From positions 1 through 39,229 of the forward strand of contig QKEK01000245.1 of the NCBI GenBank assembly GCA_003251775.1: a stretch of 39,229 bases of DNA, in the 5' to 3' direction. The position numbers were made by a program, and so were the translations under genes. This DNA comes from Clostridia bacterium (GTDB lineage: Bacteria; Bacillota; Clostridia; DSM-8532; SZUA-474). Below, piece after piece: positions 7,076 to 14,608 of the stretch; the first letter of the stretch is position 1; each line of letters starts with the position of its first letter. The notes under the pieces are model-generated. The model saw nothing but the letters and a program-made list of their open reading frames with translations. It was not told the origin of the DNA and made no database searches.

Positions 7076-9739
7076 CTATGGCTTATACAGCTCATCCCCA
7101 ATAGTATCAGCAACCAAAGTCTCTTTTTCATTAAATACTATCAGCTCACAGTTAAGATATGGGTGATATCCATTCACATATGTAGGTATAATCAGCTTCC
7201 TTAGAATCAAATTCTTTCTTAACAAGGATGCATCATTTGTGTAGACAATAAGAATTTTATATGCAGGATTAATCGGATTTTGTTGTATGAAAATAATACC
7301 ATAGCTTTTTTTGAAATATTTATTATTGTAATAATAGCCATCTTTGTCGATTTGCAAAGCTAGCTTATCCTTGAAATAATTTATATGCTTATTATTGTCA
7401 TTATGTCCGACTAACACTACATTTGAAGCACCTATCATTTCAAGTCCTGTCTCTTCATCCTTGTGAATAGGATATTCTACATCAACATTAGGGTCATACC
7501 CCTGAGATTTTGGTTTTGAAAACTCATTGGCTATGTGATTTATTATCTTTTCTTCATTAGACGACTCAAATGTTGAAGGGATAATTATCTTTAAGGAGTC
7601 CATAAATACACTAAGTATCCCCATCCCCCATGTGCTGTAAATAGGCTCATTTATGCCCTCAGACAGCAAATACCTATCACCAGTCTTAGCAAAGCTAAGC
7701 TCAGCTTTGTCATGAATTTCTTCTATAATCATATCATCGTCGTTTATAGTCAAGGTAAGCTTGCCTTTGTTAATATAGTCAGGCAAGCTAAGAGTAAACT
7801 CTGTAATGCTTTTCATATTTATACTTATTTCCGAATTACTTTTTACTTCTAAAGCAAACTCACAAAAGTCTGAAGCAGGCTCAACACCTAATATTTTTAT
7901 CCACTCATTCCCATTATGATGTATTCTCTCTGTCCTATAGTAGGATTTCTTATTAAATCTTTTCTTCTTATACTGCAAAAGCCAATTAATTATTAGCTTA
8001 TTGTAAAACATTGTGGGATAGAAAATCCAGTGATCCGCCTCTTTAATAATAGCTAGCTGGCTATGAATTAAAGCCTTATTCTTCTCCACCCAAGCATCAA
8101 TTTCCTTAATCAGCCCAGAAAACACCGGTAAATCCTTGTCCCCATATATCGAGAGAAAGGGCGTAGCTAGGTTGTTGTCCATATTCTTCAAGTACAATCC
8201 TCCTGAAAGAGGCACTGCTGCTGCAAATATATGTGGATAGGCTTGTATTAGATTCCAGCAAGCATATGAATCATTAGAAAATCCAAGAATGTATATTCTA
8301 TCTACGTCGATATTATACATTCCTTTAACCTCTTCAATAGATTCAAAGATGCACGCCTCTCCCATATAACTACCTAATGTGACATTTCTGGTGGATATGG
8401 AAGCAAAGATTATATCTTCAGAAGCATTTTTGGGTATTAGCTCATGATAATGGGCACTAGACTGCCATACTAGTGGGAATAGGTGTATTACCAATGGGTA
8501 AGCCTTTTCTGATGAATAATCTTTGGGAATTGATATATTAATTTTCTTTATTTTTTTATCTAGCTTTGATTTGTGGTAGATAGCTGTACCCTCTCCCTTT
8601 GTGAATATAAGCTCCTCTATAGCCATAGGGGGCTCTTTTGAAGAAAGGATATGCTTAATCTTGTTAAAATAATATAAGTATCTTTTAATGTCAATCTCTT
8701 GTGTGCTACTATTCTGTAGCGAATTTTTCAGCAGGCTACTGGCTTTCTTAAAATCATTTAGTATACCTTCAAGGAATACTCCTTGCTTCTGCGACAAGCT
8801 ATTTGGTAGTAATGCTTCAAAGCTCTCGCTCACATGCTCTATCTGTTTTAAGAACTCGTCATTAATTATGGTAAACTCTAGCTTTCTACTTGCTCCATCT
8901 ACAGTATAGTATGTTATATTTATATTTATAAACACATCATTTCTTATATTACTGAAGTATTCTGCTTTATCTATTTTTACAATCTGATAAAGCTCTGCTT
9001 GCATGTTTCCTATCTTTGTTTTAGATGAATCATATATAGATATATTTATTGGTCTTTTTTTGTCTACTGTAAAAAAATCTATTGGCATTACCAGAAAGCT
9101 ATAAGAATTATTTTTTGTGATATAATTCTTGCTAACTACCCTTGCATTACCTTCAACCCATTTACTTAGATAATCTGTCATTATGTCATTTTCAAATTGA
9201 GTTGGTTCAGTATTTAGCTCATTTATTCGTAAGGAATAAATATCTCCCAGCCATACATCAGTAGGAAAATACTCTGCTATCACTATGTTATTGCCCTTTT
9301 GTAGCTGAAAGAGTGCCATGTTTTCCTCGTTTATGTTTGGATATCCATTAAACACAAGTATATTGTTTATCCATGTTTTTGTTGTGCAGAATTTCCCAAA
9401 TCTTAGAATACAGTCTCTTGTCATATCGCTGTATATATTAGCAAACAAGAAAATACGCTGATTTTCCTTAAAAGAGTAATCTGAGAATTGAATGCCTGCA
9501 TTAAACTCATTAGCTTTATCAGTATAAAACACCTTGTATTTTTCACCAGAAACCAAGCAAAGGTCTTGCCCCTCTTCAATGAATCCATTATCAGAAGAAA
9601 AAATATTGTTTAAGTCATGATTAAGAAAATCATTCTCTATAGGATTTTCTACTGGTCCAATACAAAATGCTTTAAGTATTCTGGTAGGCTCTTCAAGAAT
9701 AGTCGTTACTTTTTCTAAAGATTTAGTTGATATTTTCAT
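7076..9739 (-). CDS. Large alpha/beta hydrolase (esterase/peptidase S9-like), 887 aa
   Basis: The start was set at 9739 because GGAGG lies 5 nt upstream; an in-frame ATG at 9784 has no such site. There is no signal peptide, so it is probably cytoplasmic. Residues 1-about 390 match no domain I recognise. About 390-600 look like an alpha/beta hydrolase: an oxyanion-side strand (YPLVIHLFP), a nucleophile elbow GFSND with Ser488, an acid candidate in YGDKDLPVF and a His candidate in EADHWIFYP. The elbow has Asp where the second Gly of G-x-S-x-G is expected. The C-terminal 250 residues look like a beta-rich accessory domain. It follows the exporter permease gene by 154 nt on the same strand, so it may trim, deacylate or inactivate the cluster product. 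That role is inference. Confidence 0.7.
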   Translation of the reverse strand: MKISTKSLEKVTTILEEPTRILKAFCIGPVENPIENDFLNHDLNNIFSSDNGFIEEGQDLCLVSGEKYKVFYTDKANEFNAGIQFSDYSFKENQRIFLFANIYSDMTRDCILRFGKFCTTKTWINNILVFNGYPNINEENMALFQLQKGNNIVIAEYFPTDVWLGDIYSLRINELNTEPTQFENDIMTDYLSKWVEGNARVVSKNYITKNNSYSFLVMPIDFFTVDKKRPINISIYDSSKTKIGNMQAELYQIVKIDKAEYFSNIRNDVFININITYYTVDGASRKLEFTIINDEFLKQIEHVSESFEALLPNSLSQKQGVFLEGILNDFKKASSLLKNSLQNSSTQEIDIKRYLYYFNKIKHILSSKEPPMAIEELIFTKGEGTAIYHKSKLDKKIKKINISIPKDYSSEKAYPLVIHLFPLVWQSSAHYHELIPKNASEDIIFASISTRNVTLGSYMGEACIFESIEEVKGMYNIDVDRIYILGFSNDSYACWNLIQAYPHIFAAAVPLSGGLYLKNMDNNLATPFLSIYGDKDLPVFSGLIKEIDAWVEKNKALIHSQLAIIKEADHWIFYPTMFYNKLIINWLLQYKKKRFNKKSYYRTERIHHNGNEWIKILGVEPASDFCEFALEVKSNSEISINMKSITEFTLSLPDYINKGKLTLTINDDDMIIEEIHDKAELSFAKTGDRYLLSEGINEPIYSTWGMGILSVFMDSLKIIIPSTFESSNEEKIINHIANEFSKPKSQGYDPNVDVEYPIHKDEETGLEMIGASNVVLVGHNDNNKHINYFKDKLALQIDKDGYYYNNKYFKKSYGIIFIQQNPINPAYKILIVYTNDASLLRKNLILRKLIIPTYVNGYHPYLNCELIVFNEKETLVADTIGDELYKP

Positions 9740-9893
9740 TTCTACCTCCACACTATGACATATAATGCATATATTATACATCATATGTCATAGTTTCACA
9801 CCTTTTTATTTGCAAATTGCGTTGTTGCCTTTTTATACGCTTCTATACAATATTAGTAATAGCCCTGTTGTTCTCACAATAAAAATAGTTGTG

Positions 9894-10706
9894 TCAACTA
9901 CTGGCACTTTCGTATTTCTTTAACGCTGTTTTCCAGACAATCCTTGTTAGCACTAATAATATTATTGGTATTAACAAGCTCCATATTATATTGATTGCAC
10001 TTAATTTACCCAATATAAATAATGGAGGAAAGTTTGTTATAACAAATATAGGTATCGCATAAACCCCAATACCTCTTATTACCTTTCCATACAGCATCAT
10101 AGGCATATTATTAAAATCCCATAAGGCATAGGTTATATCTCTAAGCCAATGTGTTCTAACAAACCAGAAAGAGATTAGCTCTGGCAAAAGCAGTATTGAA
10201 TATGTAAGTATCAGAGAGGATATGTTTAGTACTATAAATCCAATTATATCAATGAAGCTTAAGCTTAATCCCAATCTTAAAACAGCAATTACAATCATAA
10301 TAATACCCGCTATAATATTTGGAAGTGCCCAACCAAAATCTATATACCTGAATGAAACAAAAAACTGCAAGGATGCTGGCTTTGTGAGGAGCATATCCAG
10401 ACTTCCATCTCGCACATAATCAGGTATTTTTAAGAAGTTGGGAAAATAAATCATACTCATAATGCCAGTTATAAAGGTGTACGTACCTATAAAAAGCAGT
10501 ATTGAGTCAGGGGTTAGTCCATTCACCTTTAATCCCGTTTTATAAGTAACTAAAATGTATAATGATTTAACTGCAAGATATGCACATTCCACTAAAAATG
10601 CCATAACAAAATTTACTCTGTACTCCATACTAGCAGCTATACTGTTTTTAACAAAGGCTATATATAGCCTTAGATAATACGATACATTCTTAAAAAATCT
10701 TTCCAT
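9894..10706 (-). CDS. ABC-2 type exporter permease (PF06182-like), second subunit
   Basis: This 270-residue protein has about six hydrophobic segments. The loop YVRDGSLDMLLTKPASLQFF is typical of the paired permeases of PF06182 exporters. The frame extends upstream to 10736, but those residues (MCLKRGM...) come from the repeated B element and recur before other genes, so ATG 10706 is preferred. Its ribosome binding site GAGAGGA is supplied by the B element, with a rather long 12-nt spacing. It partners the ATPase and the first permease. The gap between the two permease genes is filled by one A and one B element. Confidence 0.85.
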   Translation of the reverse strand: MERFFKNVSYYLRLYIAFVKNSIAASMEYRVNFVMAFLVECAYLAVKSLYILVTYKTGLKVNGLTPDSILLFIGTYTFITGIMSMIYFPNFLKIPDYVRDGSLDMLLTKPASLQFFVSFRYIDFGWALPNIIAGIIMIVIAVLRLGLSLSFIDIIGFIVLNISSLILTYSILLLPELISFWFVRTHWLRDITYALWDFNNMPMMLYGKVIRGIGVYAIPIFVITNFPPLFILGKLSAINIIWSLLIPIILLVLTRIVWKTALKKYESASS

Positions 10707-10758
10707 AATTATATTCATTCCTCTCTTCAGGCACAAATCTGGGTTGAAAGAAAATCAT
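10690..10758 (-). CDS. Micro-ORF of B element copy 1 (22 codons)
   Basis: The ORF starts MIFFQPRFVPEERNEY and ends inside the next gene. ATG 10758 has its own ribosome binding site AGAGAAGG with 8-nt spacing. The last codons overlap the start of the exporter permease gene (10706) in another frame, so translation of the two could be coupled. Codons 2-6 form one arm of the B-element stem. The first 14 residues are nearly identical in copies 2 and 3, with mostly synonymous differences. Whether the peptide is made is unproven; it could be a leader peptide or a small secreted or precursor peptide. Confidence 0.5.
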   Translation of the reverse strand: MIFFQPRFVPEERNEYNYGKIF

Positions 10759-10810
10759 ATTTTATGCCTTCTCTATTTTAATCATTTTAATTGATAATTT
10801 TCTTTCAACC
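10718..10810 (-). repeat. B element copy 1 (stem-loop with micro-ORF and ribosome binding site)
   Basis: A perfect 14-bp stem pairs 10742-10755 with 10797-10810. The loop holds AGAGAAGG and the micro-ORF ATG. After the stem comes ATTTGTGCCTGAAGAGAGGA, which serves as the ribosome binding site of the permease gene at 10706. The upstream arm touches the end of A element copy 3. Confidence 0.85.
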
Positions 10811-10925
10811 TCCATGCCTATGTTACAAATAACCACTGTAAGCGGTTTTTAAGACGTTTTATTTGGCGATTAAAAAAGCTTTTATAAATTCTTTATTGAA
10901 TCGGGAGCTTTTTTAACGCTTATAT
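10808..10925 (-). repeat. A element copy 3 (structured repeat)
   Basis: It begins directly after the stop codon of the first permease gene (10927). The outer helix TAAGCG/CGCTTA pairs 10839-10844 with 10917-10922. The main stem pairs 10870-10880 with 10906-10916 (11 bp) and has a different sequence from the other copies although the fold is kept. The end reads GGCATGGAGG and runs into the B element. This copy is the most diverged of the three. Confidence 0.7.
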
Positions 10926-10926
10926 G

Positions 10927-11739
10927 TTAACCTCCTATAGCAGTGTACTTTTTCAAACCAAAATTCCAAAGCAATTTTGATATCTGAGTAAGTATAACAA
11001 TCCATACAAGCTGTAATAATATAACTAAAAGTATATACTCTTGATCCAATCTACCGTTTGCTATAGTTACTGGAAAATATATTGCATACTTAAATGGAAG
11101 GAGGTTAAAGAAGCTGTTTAGTTTATCACCAAAAATCTCTAGTGGAAAAATACCTCCACTAAGGATGTTTATTATTATTCCAGATATAACAAAGAAGGAG
11201 CCCGCATCACTTATCCAGAAAGCGACCATACTAAAGCAATAAATTATCAGCATATTAAGTACTATTGCTAGTATAAGAGAAACAATGAAAACTGTTATTC
11301 TCAGTGCATTTATACTGTTCCCAAATATACTACCAGAAATGGCCAAAATAATGCAAATAAGAATAAATATCACCGTAGATTGTGGTATTTTTTTACCGAG
11401 TGCACAGCAAATTCTGTAATTAAAATATCCAACTGGCTTTACTAGGTATTTGTTTAGCCCGCCATTTTTTATATCATCATTTACTTCCCACTCAAAGCCA
11501 CCACTTGAAACAAATTTTGCTACTATAGCAGATAACAATGTGTAGACTATTATTTGCTTATAGGAAAACCCATACACTAGCTTTTCTGAATCATTCATAA
11601 ATACTGCTTTCCAAATATATACTTGTATCGTTATAGGGAAAATAGTACTGAGGATTCCTAAAATGAAATTCGTTCTGTACTGCATAGCTTCCTCAAACCC
11701 CATCAGAAAGCTTTTGATATACTTATTTATCCTGCTCAT
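10927..11739 (-). CDS. ABC-2 type exporter permease (PF06182-like), first subunit
   Basis: This 270-residue membrane protein has about six helices and the loop IKNGGLNKYLVKPVGYFNYR, which corresponds to the KP loop of its partner permease. ATG 11739 is chosen because GGAGGGG lies 8 nt upstream; an ORF start at 11778 would overlap the ATPase gene by 37 nt. The start is only 2 nt after the ATPase stop (TAG GT ATG), so translation is tightly coupled. With the ATPase and the second permease it forms a complete ABC exporter, the likely outlet for the cluster product or its resistance pump. Confidence 0.88.
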   Translation of the reverse strand: MSRINKYIKSFLMGFEEAMQYRTNFILGILSTIFPITIQVYIWKAVFMNDSEKLVYGFSYKQIIVYTLLSAIVAKFVSSGGFEWEVNDDIKNGGLNKYLVKPVGYFNYRICCALGKKIPQSTVIFILICIILAISGSIFGNSINALRITVFIVSLILAIVLNMLIIYCFSMVAFWISDAGSFFVISGIIINILSGGIFPLEIFGDKLNSFFNLLPFKYAIYFPVTIANGRLDQEYILLVILLQLVWIVILTQISKLLWNFGLKKYTAIGG

Positions 11740-11741
11740 AC

Positions 11742-12722
11742 CTATATCCCCTCCGCCTTGTATATTTGAGATATACATTCCTCTAGAGGTACATTTTCTA
11801 TACTAAAGTCCTGTGGCTGTACTTCATTTAGTATTTCCTGACAAATCCTGTTTATATTACTTCTATCAACCTCAATTGTTACGTTAAATCCATCGTACTC
11901 CTTTATGTCACCATATTTGATCAAATCCGTCTTTTCTATGGTTTTATTAAGAACAAGCTTAATTATTTTTATACTGTTTAGTATGTCATTAATCTTAGTC
12001 AGGTCACCGTCATAGACCTTATTACCATTGTTGACTATTATTGTTCTTTTGCATAGATCCTCAATATCATTGGTATAATGACTAGTAAGCAGAATTGTCG
12101 TCTTAAATTGCTTATTATAATATTTAAGAAACTCTCTTAGATTCTTTTGAGAAACTATATCTAGACCTATAGTCGGTTCGTCAAGTAGCACTACCTTGGG
12201 TTTGTGCAAAAGAGCTGCTATAAGCTCCATTTTCATTCTTTCTCCAAGAGAAAGTCTTCTTACCTGTATACTAAGCTGCTCTTTAACATTCAGCATTTCA
12301 CTTAGCTCTTCAATGCTTGCTTTGTAATCGTTATCATCTATTTCATATATACATTTGTTAAGGTAAAAAGACTCTATTGCAGGTAAATCCCACCATAGCT
12401 GATTCTTCTGTCCCATTACCAATGAGAATATTTTCTTAAATTCTCTCTTGCGTTCCCAAGGAGTATAGCCCAAAACACTAGCCTCGCCACTTGTTGGAAA
12501 CAGTATGCCCGAAAGCATTTTCAAGGTAGTAGTCTTACCAGCACCATTAGGTCCGATAAACCCAACAAATTCCCCTTCCTCAATCTCAAAGGAAATTCCC
12601 TTAACTGCTTCTTTTTTTAGTGTTTCTCTAGCAAACAGGTTTTTAAATGAATGCTTTAGCCCTGCTTCCTTCTTATAATACTCATATACCTTATTGAGAT
12701 CGTTAACCTTTATACATGTCAT
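11742..12722 (-). CDS. ABC exporter ATPase subunit
   Basis: The 326-residue protein has Walker A GPNGAGKTT (near residue 58), Q-loop VMGQKNQLWW, a slightly unusual signature LSLGERMKMEL, Walker B VVLLDEPTIGLD and the H-loop TSHY. It also has a C-terminal extension of about 90 residues after the ATPase core, as in multidrug or antibiotic exporters of this type. The start at 12722 has GGAGGG upstream. A 359-nt gap separates it from the C45 gene, and a TATAAT on the minus strand at 12889-12884 could begin a separate exporter transcript. The -35 for that site is weak. Confidence 0.93.
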   Translation of the reverse strand: MTCIKVNDLNKVYEYYKKEAGLKHSFKNLFARETLKKEAVKGISFEIEEGEFVGFIGPNGAGKTTTLKMLSGILFPTSGEASVLGYTPWERKREFKKIFSLVMGQKNQLWWDLPAIESFYLNKCIYEIDDNDYKASIEELSEMLNVKEQLSIQVRRLSLGERMKMELIAALLHKPKVVLLDEPTIGLDIVSQKNLREFLKYYNKQFKTTILLTSHYTNDIEDLCKRTIIVNNGNKVYDGDLTKINDILNSIKIIKLVLNKTIEKTDLIKYGDIKEYDGFNVTIEVDRSNINRICQEILNEVQPQDFSIENVPLEECISQIYKAEGI

Positions 12723-12812
12723 TTCTTAGCCCTCCACATAATTTCAATTTAAGCATCTAACTGTACTACAACAAGCTAATTTTGCTTTATATCTTAAAGG
12801 TGTAATATACTT

Positions 12813-12859
12813 ATTTTATCGAGCATAATTTTGCATAAATATGTAACAACGCAAGAAGT
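12813..12859 (-). repeat. C-type repeat, copy 1
   Basis: It shares the core TTGCATAAATATGTAACAAY with the 13037-13080 copy, and a looser core (ATAAATAT..AACAA.GCAA) with copies near 12970, 32000 and 32890. The two copies at 12813 and 13037 are about 90 percent identical over 42 nt. Confidence 0.65.
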
Positions 12860-12965
12860 AATTTGCATTTAAGCTCAAATTGTATTATACTATTATTTTT
12901 ATCCTATATCTTTAACAATTATCTTTGAAAATATAATAATTCTGTTATACTGTAACTCTATATAA

Positions 12966-13018
12966 GAGTATATTGCCTTGTTGTATATTTATACACTATT
13001 TTGAGTTGTTTTGAACAA
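12966..13018 (+). repeat. C-type repeat, copy 2 (inverted)
   Basis: It reads GAGTATATTGCC, then TTGTATATTTATACAC, then TTTTGAGTTGTTTT. About 50 nt align with the reverse complement of 31951-32019 upstream of the YesM gene. It is opposite in orientation to its neighbours in this gap. Confidence 0.65.
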
Positions 13019-13036
13019 AAATACATAATTACTGCA

Positions 13037-13080
13037 CTTATCGAGTATAATTTTGCATAAATATGTAACAATGCAAAAAG
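13037..13080 (-). repeat. C-type repeat, copy 3
   Basis: It is almost identical to copy 1 and lies immediately downstream of the C45 gene. The inverted repeat TTTTGCAT/ATGCAAAA could act as a weak mRNA 3' end, but no T-run follows directly. Confidence 0.65.
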
Positions 13081-13081
13081 C

Positions 13082-14188
13082 TTATATAAGCTTCATGTTT
13101 TTGAAAACCTTTTGTAGTTCTATTTTGTAGAAGTTATTATTACAAGGAGTATCAAAGCATAGGTATAACACCATCTGAGTTAATTCAATTATCATTGTAA
13201 AAATTGTTTCTACATTCTGTTCATCGTCCTTTTCATGCCTGCATATGCTGTCATTGTTTTCTTCATCATGATATGATACTAAGCTTATTAAGTCACTTAA
13301 TTCAATCCCTTTTTCAGATAGAATTTTTTTTGCTACATCATACCTGTTTTGTGAGTTTGGATACATTTTCTTGTTAAAGGTTCTTAGCGATAGCTTATTA
13401 CTTAGATGATGATTTGAATGTACTAAAATTCCATTTTCCGGATGAAAAAAATCTATGCCGTTTGCTGCTAGCTCATAATTTATACCTGAACCCTTACTAT
13501 CGGCTATAAATATATTTAATCCGAACGCAATAGGCGAACGGATAATATTCCTCTGTGCATCTATGAAGCTTTCTGAATTTAATACTCTTCTTAGGAGAAT
13601 ATTATAGGGTGCTCCATTCCTATTAATCTCATAATTATTGAGATAATTCAGCAGATTTCCTACACCACGATTGTTACATCCTATCTTTGCTAATATACCA
13701 GCTTCAGTGACTGTAATATACTTTTCATCCTCGCTATGTAAAACAACAAGTAATTCTTTACAGGTAGGAAACCAATCATATGTTTGCCCTATAAAGTATT
13801 CCTCATTTCTGGTTGCACATGGCTGTACTAAAAAGGAGGTGCATCCCTCTGGGCTAATAGTCTTTGCCCATGCCGGGTTCATAATCTCAGATCTGACATT
13901 CAAAAATAGAATCTCTTCAAGAGAGACCTCAGCACCCTTTGCCATTGCCTTCATTTCAATATATAATTCTTTATCATAACGCCTTATTTTTACATCCTCT
14001 ACAATACCCTCCCATGTTAATGAGTCTGGTCTTAGACTAAATACTATTTCCTTATATATCAAAATAGCCTTTGCTATAAGCTCCTTTACTTGTTTTCCAA
14101 ATTGATAGCCACGTTCCTCACTACTTCCTTTCACATGTATTACACTAAGTGGCAATTCACTAAGACCTTCTATATCAATAATATTCAT
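13082..14188 (-). CDS. C45-family Ntn hydrolase/acyltransferase (isopenicillin N acyltransferase-like)
   Basis: The 368-residue protein resembles acyl-CoA:6-aminopenicillanate acyltransferases and related C45 proteins. It has the N-terminal GSSEERGYQFGKQ segment and the autocleavage or nucleophile site EGCTSF with Cys116. QTYDWFP and NNRGVGNLLNYL follow in the expected order. In this family the Cys becomes the N-terminal nucleophile after self-processing, and members form or break amide bonds. The longer frame to 14218 begins with B-element residues, so ATG 14188 is used; the micro-ORF stop lies 1 nt before it. In context it could transfer, cyclise or release an acyl group. The exact reaction is unknown. 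Confidence 0.85.
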   Translation of the reverse strand: MNIIDIEGLSELPLSVIHVKGSSEERGYQFGKQVKELIAKAILIYKEIVFSLRPDSLTWEGIVEDVKIRRYDKELYIEMKAMAKGAEVSLEEILFLNVRSEIMNPAWAKTISPEGCTSFLVQPCATRNEEYFIGQTYDWFPTCKELLVVLHSEDEKYITVTEAGILAKIGCNNRGVGNLLNYLNNYEINRNGAPYNILLRRVLNSESFIDAQRNIIRSPIAFGLNIFIADSKGSGINYELAANGIDFFHPENGILVHSNHHLSNKLSLRTFNKKMYPNSQNRYDVAKKILSEKGIELSDLISLVSYHDEENNDSICRHEKDDEQNVETIFTMIIELTQMVLYLCFDTPCNNNFYKIELQKVFKNMKLI

Positions 14189-14189
14189 C

Positions 14190-14240
14190 CTAATATCCAT
14201 TCCTCTCTTCAGGCACAAATCTTGGTTGAAAGAAAATCAT
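14190..14240 (-). CDS. Micro-ORF of B element copy 2 (16 codons)
   Basis: It encodes MIFFQPRFVPEERNGY. ATG 14240 follows AGAGAAGG with 8-nt spacing. The TAG stop is one base before the ATG of the C45 gene (TAG G ATG), and codons GAA GAG AGG are also the ribosome binding site of that gene. This layout is typical of translationally coupled leader ORFs. Peptide production is unproven. Confidence 0.5.
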   Translation of the reverse strand: MIFFQPRFVPEERNGY

Positions 14241-14292
14241 AATTTATACCTTCTCTTTTCTAGTCATTTTAATAGGTCATTTTCTTTCAACC
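14198..14292 (-). repeat. B element copy 2
   Basis: A perfect 14-bp stem pairs 14224-14237 with 14279-14292. Layout and spacing match copies 1 and 3. Its upstream end abuts the decayed copy at 14293-14343, so two copies lie in tandem between the carrier-protein and C45 genes. Confidence 0.85.
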
Positions 14293-14343
14293 TTAATATC
14301 CATTCCTCTCTTCAGGCACAAATCTGGGTAGAAAGACAATTAT
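14293..14343 (-). pseudogene. Decayed, truncated B element copy (micro-ORF lacking ATG)
   Basis: The 3' half of the element is kept: the codons for PRFVPEERNGY and a TAA stop match copy 2 closely. The position of the ATG reads ATA and overlaps the stop of the carrier-protein gene. The 5' stem arm and ribosome binding site are absent, and there are missense changes (TTC to GTC, CAA to CTA). It looks like an older copy partly overwritten by, or fused to, the end of the carrier-protein gene. Confidence 0.7.
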
Positions 14344-14591
14344 ATATTTGTCTCAACATAGGTTCTCATTTTATATAATGTATTAAACTTTTCAAATACA
14401 AGATCCTCATTCTCAACAAAAATACCATATTTTCCTTCTATTTTTGCAATTAGATGTATAAAATCTAAAGAATTCAGCCCAATAGTCTGCAAATCCTGCT
14501 CCTCATTTATACTCATAACATCTGCTTTTGCTTCTTTAATTGATTCAAATTCACTAAGTATATTTCTTAAACTAAGCTCAATTTCATTCAT
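14340..14591 (-). CDS. Acyl carrier protein (stand-alone)
   Basis: The 83-residue acidic four-helix carrier protein has the phosphopantetheine site IGLNSLDFIHL with Ser41; Asn replaces the usual Asp before the Ser. The start at 14591 has a strong GGGAGAGG site. It lies 17 nt after the BtrH-like gene. By comparison with butirosin biosynthesis, where carrier protein BtrI presents an acyl group to BtrH, it probably holds the intermediate that the BtrH-like or C45 enzyme transfers. No ligase for loading it and no phosphopantetheinyl transferase is present in the window. Confidence 0.9.
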   Translation of the reverse strand: MNEIELSLRNILSEFESIKEAKADVMSINEEQDLQTIGLNSLDFIHLIAKIEGKYGIFVENEDLVFEKFNTLYKMRTYVETNI

Positions 14592-14608
14592 ACTATTCCT
14601 CTCCCTTA

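Larger units (their letters stand above)
12723..13081. other. 359-nt gap rich in C-type repeats, possible exporter promoter
   Basis: The gap holds three C-type repeats: 12813-12859 and 13037-13080 in one orientation and 12966-13018 in the other. The 13037-13080 copy can fold as TTTTGCAT/ATGCAAAA after the C45 stop. A minus-strand TATAAT at 12889-12884 has no good -35. I see no ORF with a ribosome binding site and no RNA gene. Confidence 0.6.

Noticed and set aside
10706-10736. Shared N terminus MCLKRGM of three unrelated proteins
   Set aside because: It is the B-element end with its ribosome binding site read in another frame from TTG. Later ATGs fit the families better.
10742-10810. B stem as an intrinsic terminator
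   Set aside because: No T-run follows the stem, the loop is about 40 nt, and a ribosome binding site and gene start come directly after it.
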